Shown here: positions 21,989 through 35,803 of the stretch, one piece after another
Layout: every line of letters starts with the position of its first letter
How positions within the stretch are numbered: position 1 is the stretch's first letter
NCBI GenBank assembly: GCA_949318235.1
Contig: OX439129.1
Location: 30,379,243 to 30,443,242 of the forward strand
Direction: 5' to 3'
From: Ecdyonurus torrentis
Taxonomy: Eukaryota; Arthropoda; Insecta; Ephemeroptera; Heptageniidae
Length of the DNA: 64,000 bases
Program-made: the position numbers and the translations under genes
The notes under the pieces: model-generated
What the model was told of the DNA's origin: nothing
The model's input: the letters and a program-made list of their open reading frames with translations, nothing else
Databases searched by the model: none

Positions 21989-22204
21989 TGCACCAGACGC
22001 GTGTTCGGCGAGCAAGCAAGCACTGATTCTTAAAAAAGAGAGAGAAGGTGTGCATAGTCAAGTAGGTGTGCGTATATTTATGTCATTGGCCACTATCACA
22101 ACCAGTCTGAGAAGGCGGAGAAATGCAGCAGCAGACACCCTTTGCTATTGTAATTTCGTGGACCAATAGTATCTCTTTAACAATTTTTAAGCTCTGTACT
22201 GTAC
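20594..22204. repeat. Nested 1.6-kb palindrome built of four related inverted modules
   Basis: The sequence is self-complementary about an axis between 21458 and 21459 (CCCTACTGTACAGTAGGG), with arms of about 800 bp and no spacer. The outer borders are ACAGTACAGAGCTTAAAAAA on the left and its inverse near 22204. Arms differ by some substitutions and by the lengths of their CT/GA tracts. Each arm is itself an inverted repeat. A module of about 130 bp (CAATAGCAAAGGTGTGTCT-like end, GCATTCTCCGCCTTCTCAG, GACATAAATATAAGCACACC) occurs at about 20640-20770 (+), 21295-21415 (-), 21500-21625 (+) and 22045-22165 (-). Between modules lie CT/GA tracts with repeated AGTATTATGCTTGCTTGC and TCTGGTGCAC motifs. 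There is no transposase; all frames here come from CT/GA repeats. Confidence 0.9.
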
Positions 22205-22560
22205 ATGTCATGACGCTATATAGTACCTTTCGGGGTAAGCCATAACAACATAGATGGTTTTTAGCCTGACCCAGTGATAGACCTCCACAACTTTCTATCC
22301 TAATAGTACAAAAATATCATATTATGCAAATTTGAAGAATTGCAAGCAAAACAAAATTGAATGATAAGATTAAAAAAAAAAAAACAAAAAAACAAACAAA
22401 CATATATAATGTAACATTCTTTATAAAATATTATAAATCTATATTTGTAGCGAATCAATAAATTAACACTTCTATTTAATCATCATAATTATATTTACAA
22501 GCTATAGCTTTTAATTATCAGCTATGTAATACATAATGCATAATTAAAGACGCAGTTATA
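22205..22560. other. AT-rich spacer, nothing recognised
   Basis: Separates the palindrome from the next microsatellite. It contains A-rich runs but no coding frame, repeat copy or site I can support. Confidence 0.4.
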
Positions 22561-22561
22561 T

Positions 22562-22666
<105 letters not shown>

Positions 22667-22849
22667 TAACGATCGATATATTAATTTTACTTTTATTTTT
22701 TTAATACTATAAACCACTTGGTCCGCAGGCACTCGACTATTTTGTTATTATTATTATAAATTGTATTGTATAATGTTATATTTTTGCTATATATGACCTA
22801 GGTGCAGACTTCTCTATAGTCTCTATCTATTTTAATTATGTAGGCCGTG

Positions 22850-23570
22850 GGAAAGTGAAAGAATCACTGCCCACAAAAATAGTTTAGAAAGGCTATGAAC
22901 CACGCGCTCTGCGACAAATCAGAAAACAGCAACAACCACTTATGTGGTACTAATTGAACTCGACTGAATATGGTACCAAATTTAACTATATTAATTTACG
23001 CGTGTTGATTTTATTAATTAATAATCAAAGTATTTAATAATTGTAACGTACAGATTTTTTTTTTAACATGAAATTAAATGGAAATCTAGCAATCAAACGA
23101 AAAATCAGCTAAAAATGAAAGAAGAAACTTTCGTCCTGTTTAGCACTGCTATACCGTAAAAAAAGGGGCGTGTCAATTTTTAAGTATAAGAGAGGATAGT
23201 GGGAATCTCGCGCTGTTCAGTTACCGCCTAAAAGTGTTAAAACTTTTCATCCAATCGAATGTGGAAAAATGTTCTGTGTCTTGATAGTGCTGCTCCGACA
23301 GTGAGCAATTTATGTACTATCTTTGGAACTTACTCCCACGCAATTGTTGCGTAATTGTGCATTCTGATTCAGACGATTCAGATGCTTGGCCGGCTCGGCC
23401 ACAATCGGTTGAAGTCGGCACCAAAATTTCTTTTGCCAAGCCAGTGCTGCATGCGGTGGTCGTAGGGGGCTAATTGAGTACTAAAATTGGAATTTTCATC
23501 TGAAATGACGTCACAGACCTTTAAAAACACAACCTAGAGTACTCTAGCCCTTCTAGAGTACTCTAACACA
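22850..23570. other. Higher-G+C island with paired GAGTACTC palindromes, no clear gene
   Basis: Less AT-rich than its surroundings. It contains short open frames, the longest about 48 plus-strand codons ending at a TAA near 23472, none recognised. A CRE-type TGACGTCA lies at about 23504-23511. Two copies of the palindromic CTAGAGTACTCTA lie at 23534 and 23553. It could be an unannotated promoter, a non-coding exon or old mobile DNA. Confidence 0.3.
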
Positions 23571-23832
23571 ACCCTTTGATTGTGCTGCCACACTTAAATA
23601 TTATGTATGTGGAAGTCTCGTGTTTTTGAAATTCAAAAGTTCACCCCCTATTTTTTAATAAATCAGTGGTAACACCGGTACAATTATCCACATCAAATTT
23701 TTAGGATTTGTGATCAGAAGATAAGTTTTTTTTTTTTTTTTTTTTTTTTTATAACACTAAATTTTTGGTGCGTTTTTTAATGTTTTCAAATAATCCTCAC
23801 GTATGACCATTGACAATAGAAAAAAAATCATG

Positions 23833-23846
23833 TATATATATATATA

Positions 23847-23945
<99 letters not shown>
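23833..23945. repeat. (TA)n microsatellite
   Basis: About 110 bp of TA repeat with one AAT interruption near 23849 and a TTA near the end. A long T-run (about 23726-23750) lies upstream. Confidence 0.95.
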
Positions 23946-25426
23946 ATACAAACTGTCAATAAGTCATATCTCAGTGGCTCATTTTGAGCCTTATAAAGCT
24001 TATAAGGTTAAAACTAAGGGGTTGAGGTGAATAGAGGGTTATGGTAATAATATTTAATTATCATTTGTTCCCTTCTAAAGGAACCAGATTTTTTTAAAAA
24101 AAATAGTATATTGTTAAAGAGAATATCACCCTCAATGGATATCCTAGGCGACTGTATAATCAAATAATATCACAAATACGTTGCAGTGCTGAAACGAGAG
24201 GAATATAGCCGGGGGATGAGATTAGTTTAGTGATCAATTTTTCTTACAGAAAGAACAAATGCAATCAATATAAGGCATAAATACCACAAATGATACACAA
24301 GGCTAATTTTTTTTTTTTTTTTATAATATATAATATAGGATTGCAAATGAAAAATGCATTTGCAGTGAATTTTAATAATTTTAATGCAATCGATTTCGTG
24401 CAATCAAAATCATCTTTTATTGGAAATATTGCGGCGATGACCATGCATAAATAATAAAACTTGTCCTGTATATTGTATCTCCACAAAAATGCTCCATATA
24501 TATATTTTATTATACCGACTGTTTCGAGTGTGATGAGATGGAATTGGTTCGAGGTTCAACAACGGACATTTGAAAATAATAATATTGCTTGCTACTAAAT
24601 ACTTCTTATTTCTTATTGTAATAATTTTTTTTTTTAAACAAGATTTATATTATACAAAATCCAACCAAGACAAAGTCTTATCGGTCGTTTTAACTTTATA
24701 TAATAATTTCAGATTTCGGGGGTGATATGGGTGCTTTATTTTTAAATCTCTTTTAATAATGATATACACTTTTTATGATTTAATCTGCGATGGTCAGATT
24801 GAGTTATTACTTTAGAATAAATCATAAATAATTCAAGAATAGTAAAATATATACAATTATATGCGTAAGATGCGCCATAAGATTTAATCTCAATTTATCA
24901 ATGTGTTATTTCTTATTTTTTTACAAAAACAAGCTTTACTTATACTCCTCTATCCGCACCCTCTATACGTGTTTTGTTTTATTGTCATCCAAAAACAGGC
25001 TATATTATGTATTTTACTTGCCCGATCGATAAAATATATTCACGAAGCAAGACAAATGGCTTTGGCAAATGGTCATTAAATTTGATCACATCATGGCAAC
25101 GGCTTAATTTGTTTTTTTTTCGGTCCATATTGTAAGGATTACCATTTACCATGTTAGATTAAGGTTTTTAAATGTTCAGTATAGCTATAATACTCTATAT
25201 TGCAAAAGCTATAAAAGAAAATCACATATTATTATATTTATAAAATATATAGCGCAACGCGCAACTACCAAAGTGTTTATGACGGGCACGCGAGCCATTC
25301 AAACGAACAATTATAGGTGGGCAAAATTGTAAGTTCACTCTAAATATAGGCAATAGGGGTTGAAAATTTCAGTTGCTCAATGCTGACATTTTTATGTGGA
25401 AAAAAAATTAATAAAAATAATATAAT

Positions 25427-25479
<53 letters not shown>

Positions 25480-25972
25480 GAAGAATTAAATGCTTTAAAA
25501 TTTTTTAAATCGAGCAACTGCAATTTTCGGCGAAACTTAGTCAACTTAGCACACGTTCTTTTTTCACCTCGTTCCTTTGAAGGCGCTCGCTCATTCATAG
25601 TATCTCCACGTTTTTTTTTTTTTTTTTTTTAGGTTTAAATTTATGTGCTATTTAACGTGTGATTTACTGCGTGTAAAGCGGACAATTGAATTATTAATTC
25701 AAAATTCAATTCAAAATTAATTATTCATTTTTTTCTCCTACAATCAATTATCATTCATAATAATCAATAAAACATGGGTAATTCTTATAATGTGCCAATA
25801 AAACGTACGTCCCTTACACTGACAATTAATTAAGTGCTGCCTTATCATATTTTGAAGTTGCTCGTTGGCGTACATTGGTGGTTATAGCTAGATAGATCAT
25901 GCAAAATTTCAATAAACGGAACATAAAACAAACTCATATAATACTTGGTAGCATAATATAATATAGGGTCTA
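23946..25972. other. Intergenic, no gene seen; long A and T runs
   Basis: AT-rich sequence with a 44-base A-run (25430-25473) and a T-run near 25612-25630. Reading frames are short and of low complexity. No repeat copy or gene was recognised. Confidence 0.4.
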
Positions 25973-26256
25973 TGCATTCATATTAAAGTTGACGCCATGT
26001 TGGATCACTCAACAACATCGGAGGCATAAGAAAATTACTCATTTTGCCACTTTAAAATACTATGCAATATTTTTGAGAGCATGATGCTGTATGTTGAATT
26101 AGTATCTCAAGTGTATATGTGAGAAAAATAACAATAACAAAAAATTAACCGATTTCGCAAAGAGAATTGTTTGTCCTATATGCTGAGCAATGTTATTCAC
26201 TACTCCAGTATGGCCTCCAAGTGCATTAAATATGACGTCATGCGGATACACCCTAT
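25973..26256 (+). mobile_element. Dispersed repeat of about 280 bp (GTTGACGCCAT family), copy 1
   Basis: Shares an ordered set of blocks with 42881-43147 and the inverse of 43412-43705: a G-T-(T/C)-(G/A)ACGCCAT start, CATTTTGCCACTTTAAAATA, TGCAATATTTTTGAGAGCAT, GAGAAAAATAACAATAACAA, CTATATGCTGAGCAATGTTA, CCAGTATGGCCTCCAAGTGC, and the end ATACACCCTAT. Copies have diverged by perhaps a third, so this is an old family. No coding frame. Confidence 0.65.
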
Positions 26257-26759
26257 ATCTAGGTGCAGGTGGATATACTATACATCAGCTCTTTTTATAC
26301 TATACAAAGTTAATAGAACAGAACATCAATAACATTAATAGACAACAATTGTAATAAACATGCTGTCCACATATATATAGGTACAGACATTTCAGATATC
26401 AAATAGTTGAAATAGTAAATAGTGATGAAAATGAAATGCTAGGGAAACTGCAATAAAAAGAAAAAAAAAAAAAGTTTTCAATTTTGCGCTCCAGTCGTCC
26501 CTCACGTTGATGCGAATTCGACCAATCCACGCGCAGCTTGAACCAACCACGTGTATCTCATACCAAGTTTGTTTGCCGTAAAATCTCTTTACTGTCGTCT
26601 GCTAATCCATATGTTAGTTACAAAAATAAACATAATATTATGATGTTTATGGGGTAAATGCAATGAAAAAAAGCATCCAAATTTCATAAGGTCTGAAATC
26701 AAGTAGATTAGCTGAGTTTATTAAAAAAATAAAACATAGAAATGTAACGAGTAAGAGTA

Positions 26760-26998
26760 AGCATGAAGAGAAGTGCCAGACAAGTCAGTCAGAACGAAGC
26801 ACATCAGCCGGCCGGCATGTTGCAGGGAATTCCATTCATTTCACCCGGCAACTCTGCGAAGGTTACAGCGTTGTTGTGGTGTAAATAAGTGATTTTTTAA
26901 TAAAGTTTTTGAACACTAATTGTGATTTTTTGGAGAAAACTTATATCTGAAACAAATAAGTACTGTCTATTTGAAGATAAGGAGCGATCGCAATGAAA
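26760..26998 (+). other. Candidate 5' exon (UTR plus start codon) ending in a strong donor
   Basis: A stretch of higher G+C (GCACATCAGCCGGCCGGCAT and following) leads to GATCGCAATGAAA, directly followed by GTAAGT at 26999-27004, a consensus donor. If the ATG at 26993 is used, the first coding exon would hold only Met-Lys. A separate upstream ATG at about 26816 opens a 23-codon frame (MLQGIPFISPG...) that stops before it, as a uORF would. No downstream exon was found in the window, so this rests on composition and the donor only. Confidence 0.3.
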
Positions 26999-27004
26999 GT
27001 AAGT

Positions 27005-29000
27005 AAAAAAGAAATTATAAATTATTACTTTTTTTGCCATCACGAGGACTTGAGCAAGCATGGTCGCCGTGTGCGAATTGGTATTTTCTACCTCTCTCTT
27101 TCCAGATCTTTCCTGCTTTAAAAATGGAATGTTTTTAAAGAATTATTAATTATAACTTTGAGTGTATAACTATTATACAAATCTTAATTATTCATAGTAA
27201 TATACATACATACACACATACCGACGGAGTGTCGACTACATATTTACATATATGTATGTGTATTGTGCATATGAGATCCATAATAATATATGTATGTATG
27301 GTATCTTCTACATATTATACATAATGTAAAATTGTAGATATGCTTTAACTGGACTAAATAGTGTGTTCGTCTGTATTTTATCGTCACTTAAATATGTTTA
27401 TGTGAACTTCTTGTGTGTTCACTAATTTTTAAAGCAGGTGGTTTACATTGGTTTATACTTTTTGACGTCATGACCTAACTGTGTGTTTCAACTTATTTGT
27501 AATTACAATATATATAATATATTAATTTTTAGTTTATAAATATGTACACATAATCATTTAAATTTCAACTTAAAGCGAGTTTCATATTATGTGTATACTA
27601 TATATATTTAAGGATTAGACCAGAGAAAAGCATAAGCATTTATATGACAAAACACTTGATGGGATTTACATAAATAACTTAGTTTGTCTCAAAACCCAAC
27701 AGTAGCCCCGTAGCAGTGATCAGAAAATTCGATTTATGCAAACCGCACAACATTTTCATACTAATTTTTGCATGTTTCTGACATCATAAACATGAATAGT
27801 CACGCAAATCGCATACTTTACAGTATTTTCACGCTCTCTCGTGGGGCTACATTAACATTCTGGTAAAAATTGTCATCAGTTTTGAGGATCCCATTTCGTG
27901 TTTATTCATTAAAAAGCTCGTGTTGTTTTATGTGGTCTATGGCTTTAATATGTGGTGTTGACACGTTACGTTATGCAAGGCTGTGATAACCGCTCGACTT
28001 GTTACCAAGGGCATATCCTATATCACGTTGGCAGAGACGTCTTATATATGTATAAAGGAAAAGAAGTGTGTACTTACTTTAACGTTAAAAGTGTGCCGTG
28101 GACATTGGACATCATATTTGTTTCCGTTTTGTTATAAAACTAACAAAAACTTACCTTAAAAAATCTTCACGAAATAATGCTAATTATTTTTGTTTGTTAA
28201 CTTAGATTTTTAGTAAGTCTCTCAATATATAGGAAAGGTAATTTTAAAATTACCTTCTTTTTTTTAACAGTTGGATTAATCTACATCTAGTAGTTATAAT
28301 TTATTTCTTATCATTTTTTTAAAGGTCTATTTATAAGAGATGTCATGTATTAATGTTTGTATTTGAGACTTTTAAACTGTTATCTTACGTATATAAATAA
28401 TTGATTTAAGATAAAAATTAGAGAAAAAAATTGGTGCCAAGTTCCTACGCCTATATTTGTTTTAAAAATTGTAGCTCAGTTTTGCAAAATAGCTAAATTA
28501 CAGTACTTTGTTGCACTGCAAAGAATGAGGCGAGACACTTTGCTGGGCGCTTAAAATTATTACAGTATCAAAATGTTATCTAGCAGTGTGTCTCAAAATA
28601 TGCTCCACATCCCCCTGCCCTCTTAGATCATCAAGTACTTCAATACTGCACAAAAGTGAATAATAATAATAAAAAGTTATAGAGAAGTCTTAATTCTTGA
28701 TTTGTTGAAATAATTCAAATAATTTTATTTTTACAACTAAGGAATTTAAAAGCTAGTAAATTGATACATATTTAAAAGAAAAGCAACAGGTATTCATTAG
28801 AAAGATAATTCTCATTTTTAATGTTATATTTTTTTTAGTGCTGAGGATGAAATAGGTTGCTTCGTGTTTTAATTTTGAATGCCTCTTACTGTTCGTGCTG
28901 CAATAATTTGAGGCAAATTTTGTTTCTGTATATTAAAAATTTTGCCTTTATTGTGGATGCGTTGGTGTCACAATAAAAGTTTTAACATTATTGTGTCTTT
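27005..29000. other. Gene-poor AT-rich stretch, possibly intronic
   Basis: No coding frame is recognised. It contains a perfect 22-bp palindrome centred at 28245 (AAGGTAATTTTAAAATTACC and onward) and short tracts around TGTATGTATG near 27245-27300. Confidence 0.35.
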
Positions 29001-29085
29001 GTACCGAAATGAAATGAATAACCTGCAATTTTAGTGATGCTTTTCAGTCTATAGTTGTGCAGGTTTTTCATTTCCTTGCGGGTAC
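29001..29085. mobile_element. 84-bp MITE-like repeat, copy 2
   Basis: Near-identical to 10442-10525, with GTACCG at the left end and CGGGTAC at the right (one extra G). The interior shares AACCTGCAATTTTAGT and CTTTTCAGTCTATAGTTGTG. The few differences suggest relatively recent movement. Confidence 0.7.
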
Positions 29086-31420
29086 AGTACAACATGAGCA
29101 TAATGCCCCCTTTTTTTTAGTGTGACAACTTTGGGAATAAAACTTGGCATATTAATACGTACGATATTTTAATGTTTCTATATGATAAATGTGTCTGGCT
29201 ATTTATTTTTTTTTATTATTATTTGTTATTTCGTATCATCGCGTAGGTCTGTTGTTTAATTGAGTCTGTCTGTGCGTGCATATTAAATATTTCAAGAGGC
29301 AACAATATACTACACTGCGTGCGTATATTTTATTATTTTGCTTCTTATACGGTGCGGCCGTGTTTTTACTATGGCAAAAACATAATATTATATTATACAG
29401 AGAATAAGAGCAGTAACGCTAAGCAAGCAAAATAACTTCTTAGCTGTAGCTGCTGCTTGGTTTGGTATAACAGAGCAATGTATAAGAAGAACGGCAAGGA
29501 AAGCAAAGCAGCAACAGCTGGGAACCGAGTCTGTACGCGGTTCCCACCCAGGCCACTCCCTGTACCCCTCTCTCTTTCTCCTCCCCACGTCATAATATCC
29601 TTCACATATATTTATTTACACATACATACACAAATTTCATACATAAATGTCTTCATTCAAAAAATAAATATAAACCCCTTCCTCTCTTATTTAATTATAA
29701 TCCCATTATTAAATAATCCCCGAAGTCTTGCGTCTTTTTACGTAATTTATAGATTAAAATATACAATATTTTTTTTAATTAAAAGACATTATTACATTCA
29801 TATGAACATTTCATCATTCTTGGCTTGAACTTATACTTTTGATTATCATGATTATTATAATGTAATATAAATGTTGCTAATATTTTCACCTTCACTTTGA
29901 TAGAAAGTCTCTTGGTCACCGTATGTATATGTGACTGACTAGCTTTACTTAGTTTTAATATAATAATTATAAGGTCTAATCTAAATAATGAACCATTTGT
30001 GTTAAAATTAAAAAAAAAAAAAAAAAGTACGTAAAATATGGAAATAACGGAGAAGATTGTCATATTCTTACGTTTGAAATAAAAACGTGATGTCTTAAAA
30101 AAGATTTACTTTTATCTTGAAACATAAATATATAATAATAATGAAGAGGGAGTTAATAAAGTTTTTGTTTCACTCCACTTCTATACTATACCAGTCAGTG
30201 ACCAGTACCATCAGCTGATAAGTGTCATCCGGCGGCTGCTTTTTTAATGTGACGTCACACGTCATAGTTTATGTCCTCTACGATATTCATATATTTAATT
30301 AAATAATGCTGAGCTTGTTGCTTTTTATTTAATTGTCAACATATATAATATATTATTACTATATTTACATAGAAGGGTGAGAACTTTAAATTTTTGCTGT
30401 CCTTTTAAATAAACACAGCTTGTCCTTTTAAACTTTTATACGTATCTATATATTATTTATAAGGATGCATAATTAATGAACCTGCATTTTCTTCATATAA
30501 TGAGTTAAAAAAAAAATTGTTTACATTTTTGCCACTAAAGTTCTAAGAATTTTAAAAGAATCAAGGTATTTTTCTGTTTGTATTATGATAATATTATACT
30601 GTATACCTGCAAGGTATTATATAAGGTATATACTTCAGTTGACTTTTATTATGAAGAATTTTTAACTCATAAACTTTGATAATAAAATTGAAAAAAAAAA
30701 TCGTTTAAAAATATAATAATAAAAATATATATAAAAGGGAAGAATGCAACGCATTTTTGTAAACTCAGCCAATAATACGAAACATTTTGATTTGATACAA
30801 TTATTAATTTGCATATTTTAAGATGTTTATAGTTGTTTAATGTTTTCAAGTGTCAAGTGTATGTATGTTCACCTTGGCTGGCATGTCACCTTGAGAAAAA
30901 AAAATTTATATATTTATAAAGAGAGAACGCAGAGATTGAACGAAGTAAAGTGAGTAGCCAGTATTATAGGTTCACTTCTACAGAGATATATAAAATAACT
31001 ATTGATTAGGTGGCCGGACCATATTATAATAAATATTTTACCAAAGTGTCATTGTCATCAAAATCTGCTACAACTCTATAAGCTCGTATACGGAGAAACT
31101 ATTTTATTATAAATAGCAATTTTGTACAAAATAGAATGATATAGAATCTCAAATTTGTTACTTCGAATAATTAAATTGTATGCTGATAGTGATAATCAAA
31201 TACGAAATTTCATTATTATTTGCGATCTTTTTATGTATGAAACTTATAAAAACCGGAATGTCATACCTATTTTGGATATTTAAATATACAGACGATTAAG
31301 TATAACAAAAAAAATTGATTAATTTCTAACATGAAATTTAAAATATTCTGTATTTGTTATTATAATAGTACGTCTTATTATTTAATGTTGATAGTAATAA
31401 TTTTTATAAAGTAAGAGAGA
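29086..31420. other. Gene-poor stretch with one small G+C island
   Basis: No gene recognised. A small island at about 29440-29600 (ACAGCTGGGAACCGAGTCTG and following) stands out from the AT background. Open frames across it are not family-like. CRE-like TGACGTCA lies at about 30250 within TGTGACGTCACACG. Confidence 0.35.
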
Positions 31421-31429
31421 GTATATACG

Positions 31430-32416
31430 CCCGCCATTTTGATTATCACTTTTTGATGTTGCAAAAACCCACGTCATCACCACGTACTTTTCCACTGTAT
31501 AATCACGTGACCATGCAAATTTCATATACATTTAAGTACAAAATACGTACATTATATAATAATTATTAAATATAAATTATATATTTATTTATTATTTATT
31601 ACATAAAGTTGTTATTACTTTATATTTACGAGAAAAATTATCGGATATATTTGCGATAATAAAGTGAACGTCGGTCGCGACTATGCACGACTTATTCATG
31701 CCCTGTATCACGTTTGGACCACGTGACCCCATCATCAGAGGCCTTATAAGGGCTAATTTGGAATGTACTCTAATAGAAAAAATTTAAATTAACACCCTTA
31801 TATGTAAAAAAATGAATTAAAACACATGTTCACGAAAATGTTATAATGATATGACGCATATGCGACTTTTGCAATTTTGAAACTACCCTATTTAATAAAA
31901 AATAATTTTAAAATTATGAAATTGATTTTAAAAATTACTTTGAAGTTCCTTTAATATAATTTTAGTTATAAAAATTTAAAAAGTTAAAATAATTAGTAAT
32001 TATTTGAGTATATTCGTGACGTCATTGGTACAAGTTTGGAATGTGGTTTGAGAAATCACTGAGCTATAATTCGGAATGCTAGGGCTATAATGACATTTTT
32101 TATATAAACTTGTTTAAAACCCTTAGAACTTGTATTTTTTAATCTTATATAGCCCTTACAATTTGAAATACTACCCTGAAATACTTGTATTTAATTACGG
32201 ATTAAATCAAAAGAGGGGGGAAATAATTTATCATCTTTTTCATTTTAATTAAGTTGTATGTAGATGTCCAAAAGTAATGACTTTTTTATGTTATTATAAT
32301 GGGAACAAATATTTTCTCTTCGTGATGATTTCCTGTCTACCCCTTTCCCTTTGAGTAAATATACTAAATATAACAAATTTAATTTTGTAGTGTTATAATA
32401 GTGCTTTATAAAATAA

Positions 32417-32454
<38 letters not shown>

Positions 32455-33920
32455 TAAATTAAATCAGGTTAATTACGCCACATGAATATTTATTGATAAT
32501 TTTTTTAATGCAGTTCAAATACTTTTAATATTCACTTCTCAAAACCTGTTGCAAGAAAAGTTACTTTGTTATTTACAGATAATTTTTGTGACTTATGCGT
32601 TTCTTTTGAAATACATAATATTATATTTATATTATAGTTTTATGGTGCCTTTTTTGTTTTTTCTTCTTCATTTAGTGCGTCGTTATAATGATGTACACTG
32701 TACAGTATATAATGCACTGCATAATGAGAGCATAAAGCAACAAAACAACCCTTTCCAGTAGGCTATTTTTTTCAAGAATACGTAACTCTGGATTCTGTTA
32801 AATTGAATCTTTCAATTTTGAATCATTCATCATCAAACATTATAGTATTATTTTTAGAAACGATATAATTTTAGAGAGTGTGTATGTTATTCTAATGTAA
32901 CTTGTAACTATATTATGTATTTATATGGTCCCCAAAAATCCCGTTATCTGTACAAAATAAATCCCCTTTGCTTGGTATTGTCGACACTCGAGCGCAAGTC
33001 TAGGGTCGAGCGACAACGAGGGGAGCGGAAGAAGGTAGATTGGGAGAAAATATAAACTCAAAGCTCTGCTATTCACAAGAAAAGAAGAAGGTGGAGGAAA
33101 AAGCTGCTGGTAGGAAGAAAGGAGAATGGGGGATGAAGAAAAAAAAAGTGGTGCGTGAAGAAGGTGGCTAGTTCCAAGAATTGGCTCTCTCTCGCTCTCG
33201 CTCATATATACCGACGTTTTCTTACGTTTTCCTTTGTTATGTATTATCATGCCCTTCATTTCTTCGTTTCCTTTTATTTTTTATTGTCTTTCAAGTTCTC
33301 TCGTCTCGTACTCCCACAGTTCATTCATGTTAATATTAATATTGTGACCTTTTACTTTTTCACCATAATCTTATATATATATATACACTATTTTCTTCAA
33401 CTGTCGTCATTTCTCATTTTATCTCGATATATTTATATTCGTGATTTGGTATACATTATACTGACTGACCACTATTGTAATTTTTATACGTATTTAAATT
33501 AAATCCATTGTAATAATAATAATACTAAAACTCAAGTACATATAAAATAATTTTCCTCTGTTTAAATATTTATTTATTCTTTTATTTCGTATAACGCAGG
33601 TGTTGACTTCATTGTTTCTTTTTAAAATCTTCCATTACACAAAAAAAAAAAAAAATTACGACCCAACATTATTTAAAAAAAAACTATTAGTGATAAGTGT
33701 TATCATTATCTTATTAAATTGTAATATTTTTTCTCTTAAAATTTATTGAATTTAATTAAGGGTTATAATCATGTCACGTGGTTATATAGTTAGATATCAA
33801 ATATTTAGAAACTTTTGACGTTTATAAATTCCTTCCTGTGGCGAATGATAGCTGCTATAATATAACACTTAACATACAAACATCATTATATTTCTTTTAT
33901 GAGTAACCGCTAGTCACGTG
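31430..33920. promoter_or_regulatory. Cluster of CACGTG E-boxes with YY1/Pho-like and octamer-like sites
   Basis: Exact CACGTG occurs at 31504, 31720, 33775 and 33915, each in TCACGTG or CACGTGA context. By base composition about one per 18 kb is expected. CCGCCATTTTG (about 31431-31441) matches the YY1/Pleiohomeotic core, and ATGCAAAT at about 31513 matches an octamer. No gene is seen within; a regulatory role is inferred from motif density only. Confidence 0.3.
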
Positions 33921-34356
33921 ATCGATAAAATTTGTCATTATAGACTGCTAAGGCATTACGGCGGCACGCACGCACGCACGCACCAACAAAACAATATTAT
34001 ATATTTTTTTTCCGACGATTTTTTTTTTCGCACGACTATATCCAAAAGAAAATTTAAACGTCTCGTCTCTATAATAATAACGATAATAATATTGTGCTTT
34101 TTGGTCTAGAGATATTATAAAAGTAATAAAGTCTGATACGCACGGCATTCCTCACGGTAAATCAATTAACAGCATTAGATAATTACATAATTAATATATA
34201 ATCAAATAGAATGACTTATTATGTGTTAAAAAAGTATAAAATATAAAAGAGTTAAACAAAACATAATCATCACTTTAGGCTTATTATTTAAAAAAAAAAT
34301 CTTAATGAAATACAAAAAAAATCATGATTAACCAACCAGAGCTATACACTGGCAGC

Positions 34357-35590
<1,234 letters not shown>

Positions 35591-35672
35591 TTCCCATAGC
35601 GCCAGGCATAGTGCGGCTTCTCTCTCTCTCTCTCTCTGGTCCATGCTCTGCTCCTCTGGTTGTTGTTGGCCC

Positions 35673-35803
<131 letters not shown>

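Noticed and set aside
20796..22169. Many frames of repeated Ser-Leu or Arg-Glu codons
   Set aside because: Translations of CT/GA tracts within the palindrome; no real domain.
20594..22204. Palindrome as pure assembly artefact
   Set aside because: The arms differ in repeat length and by substitutions, which an inverted duplicate of one read would not show. It still needs read support.
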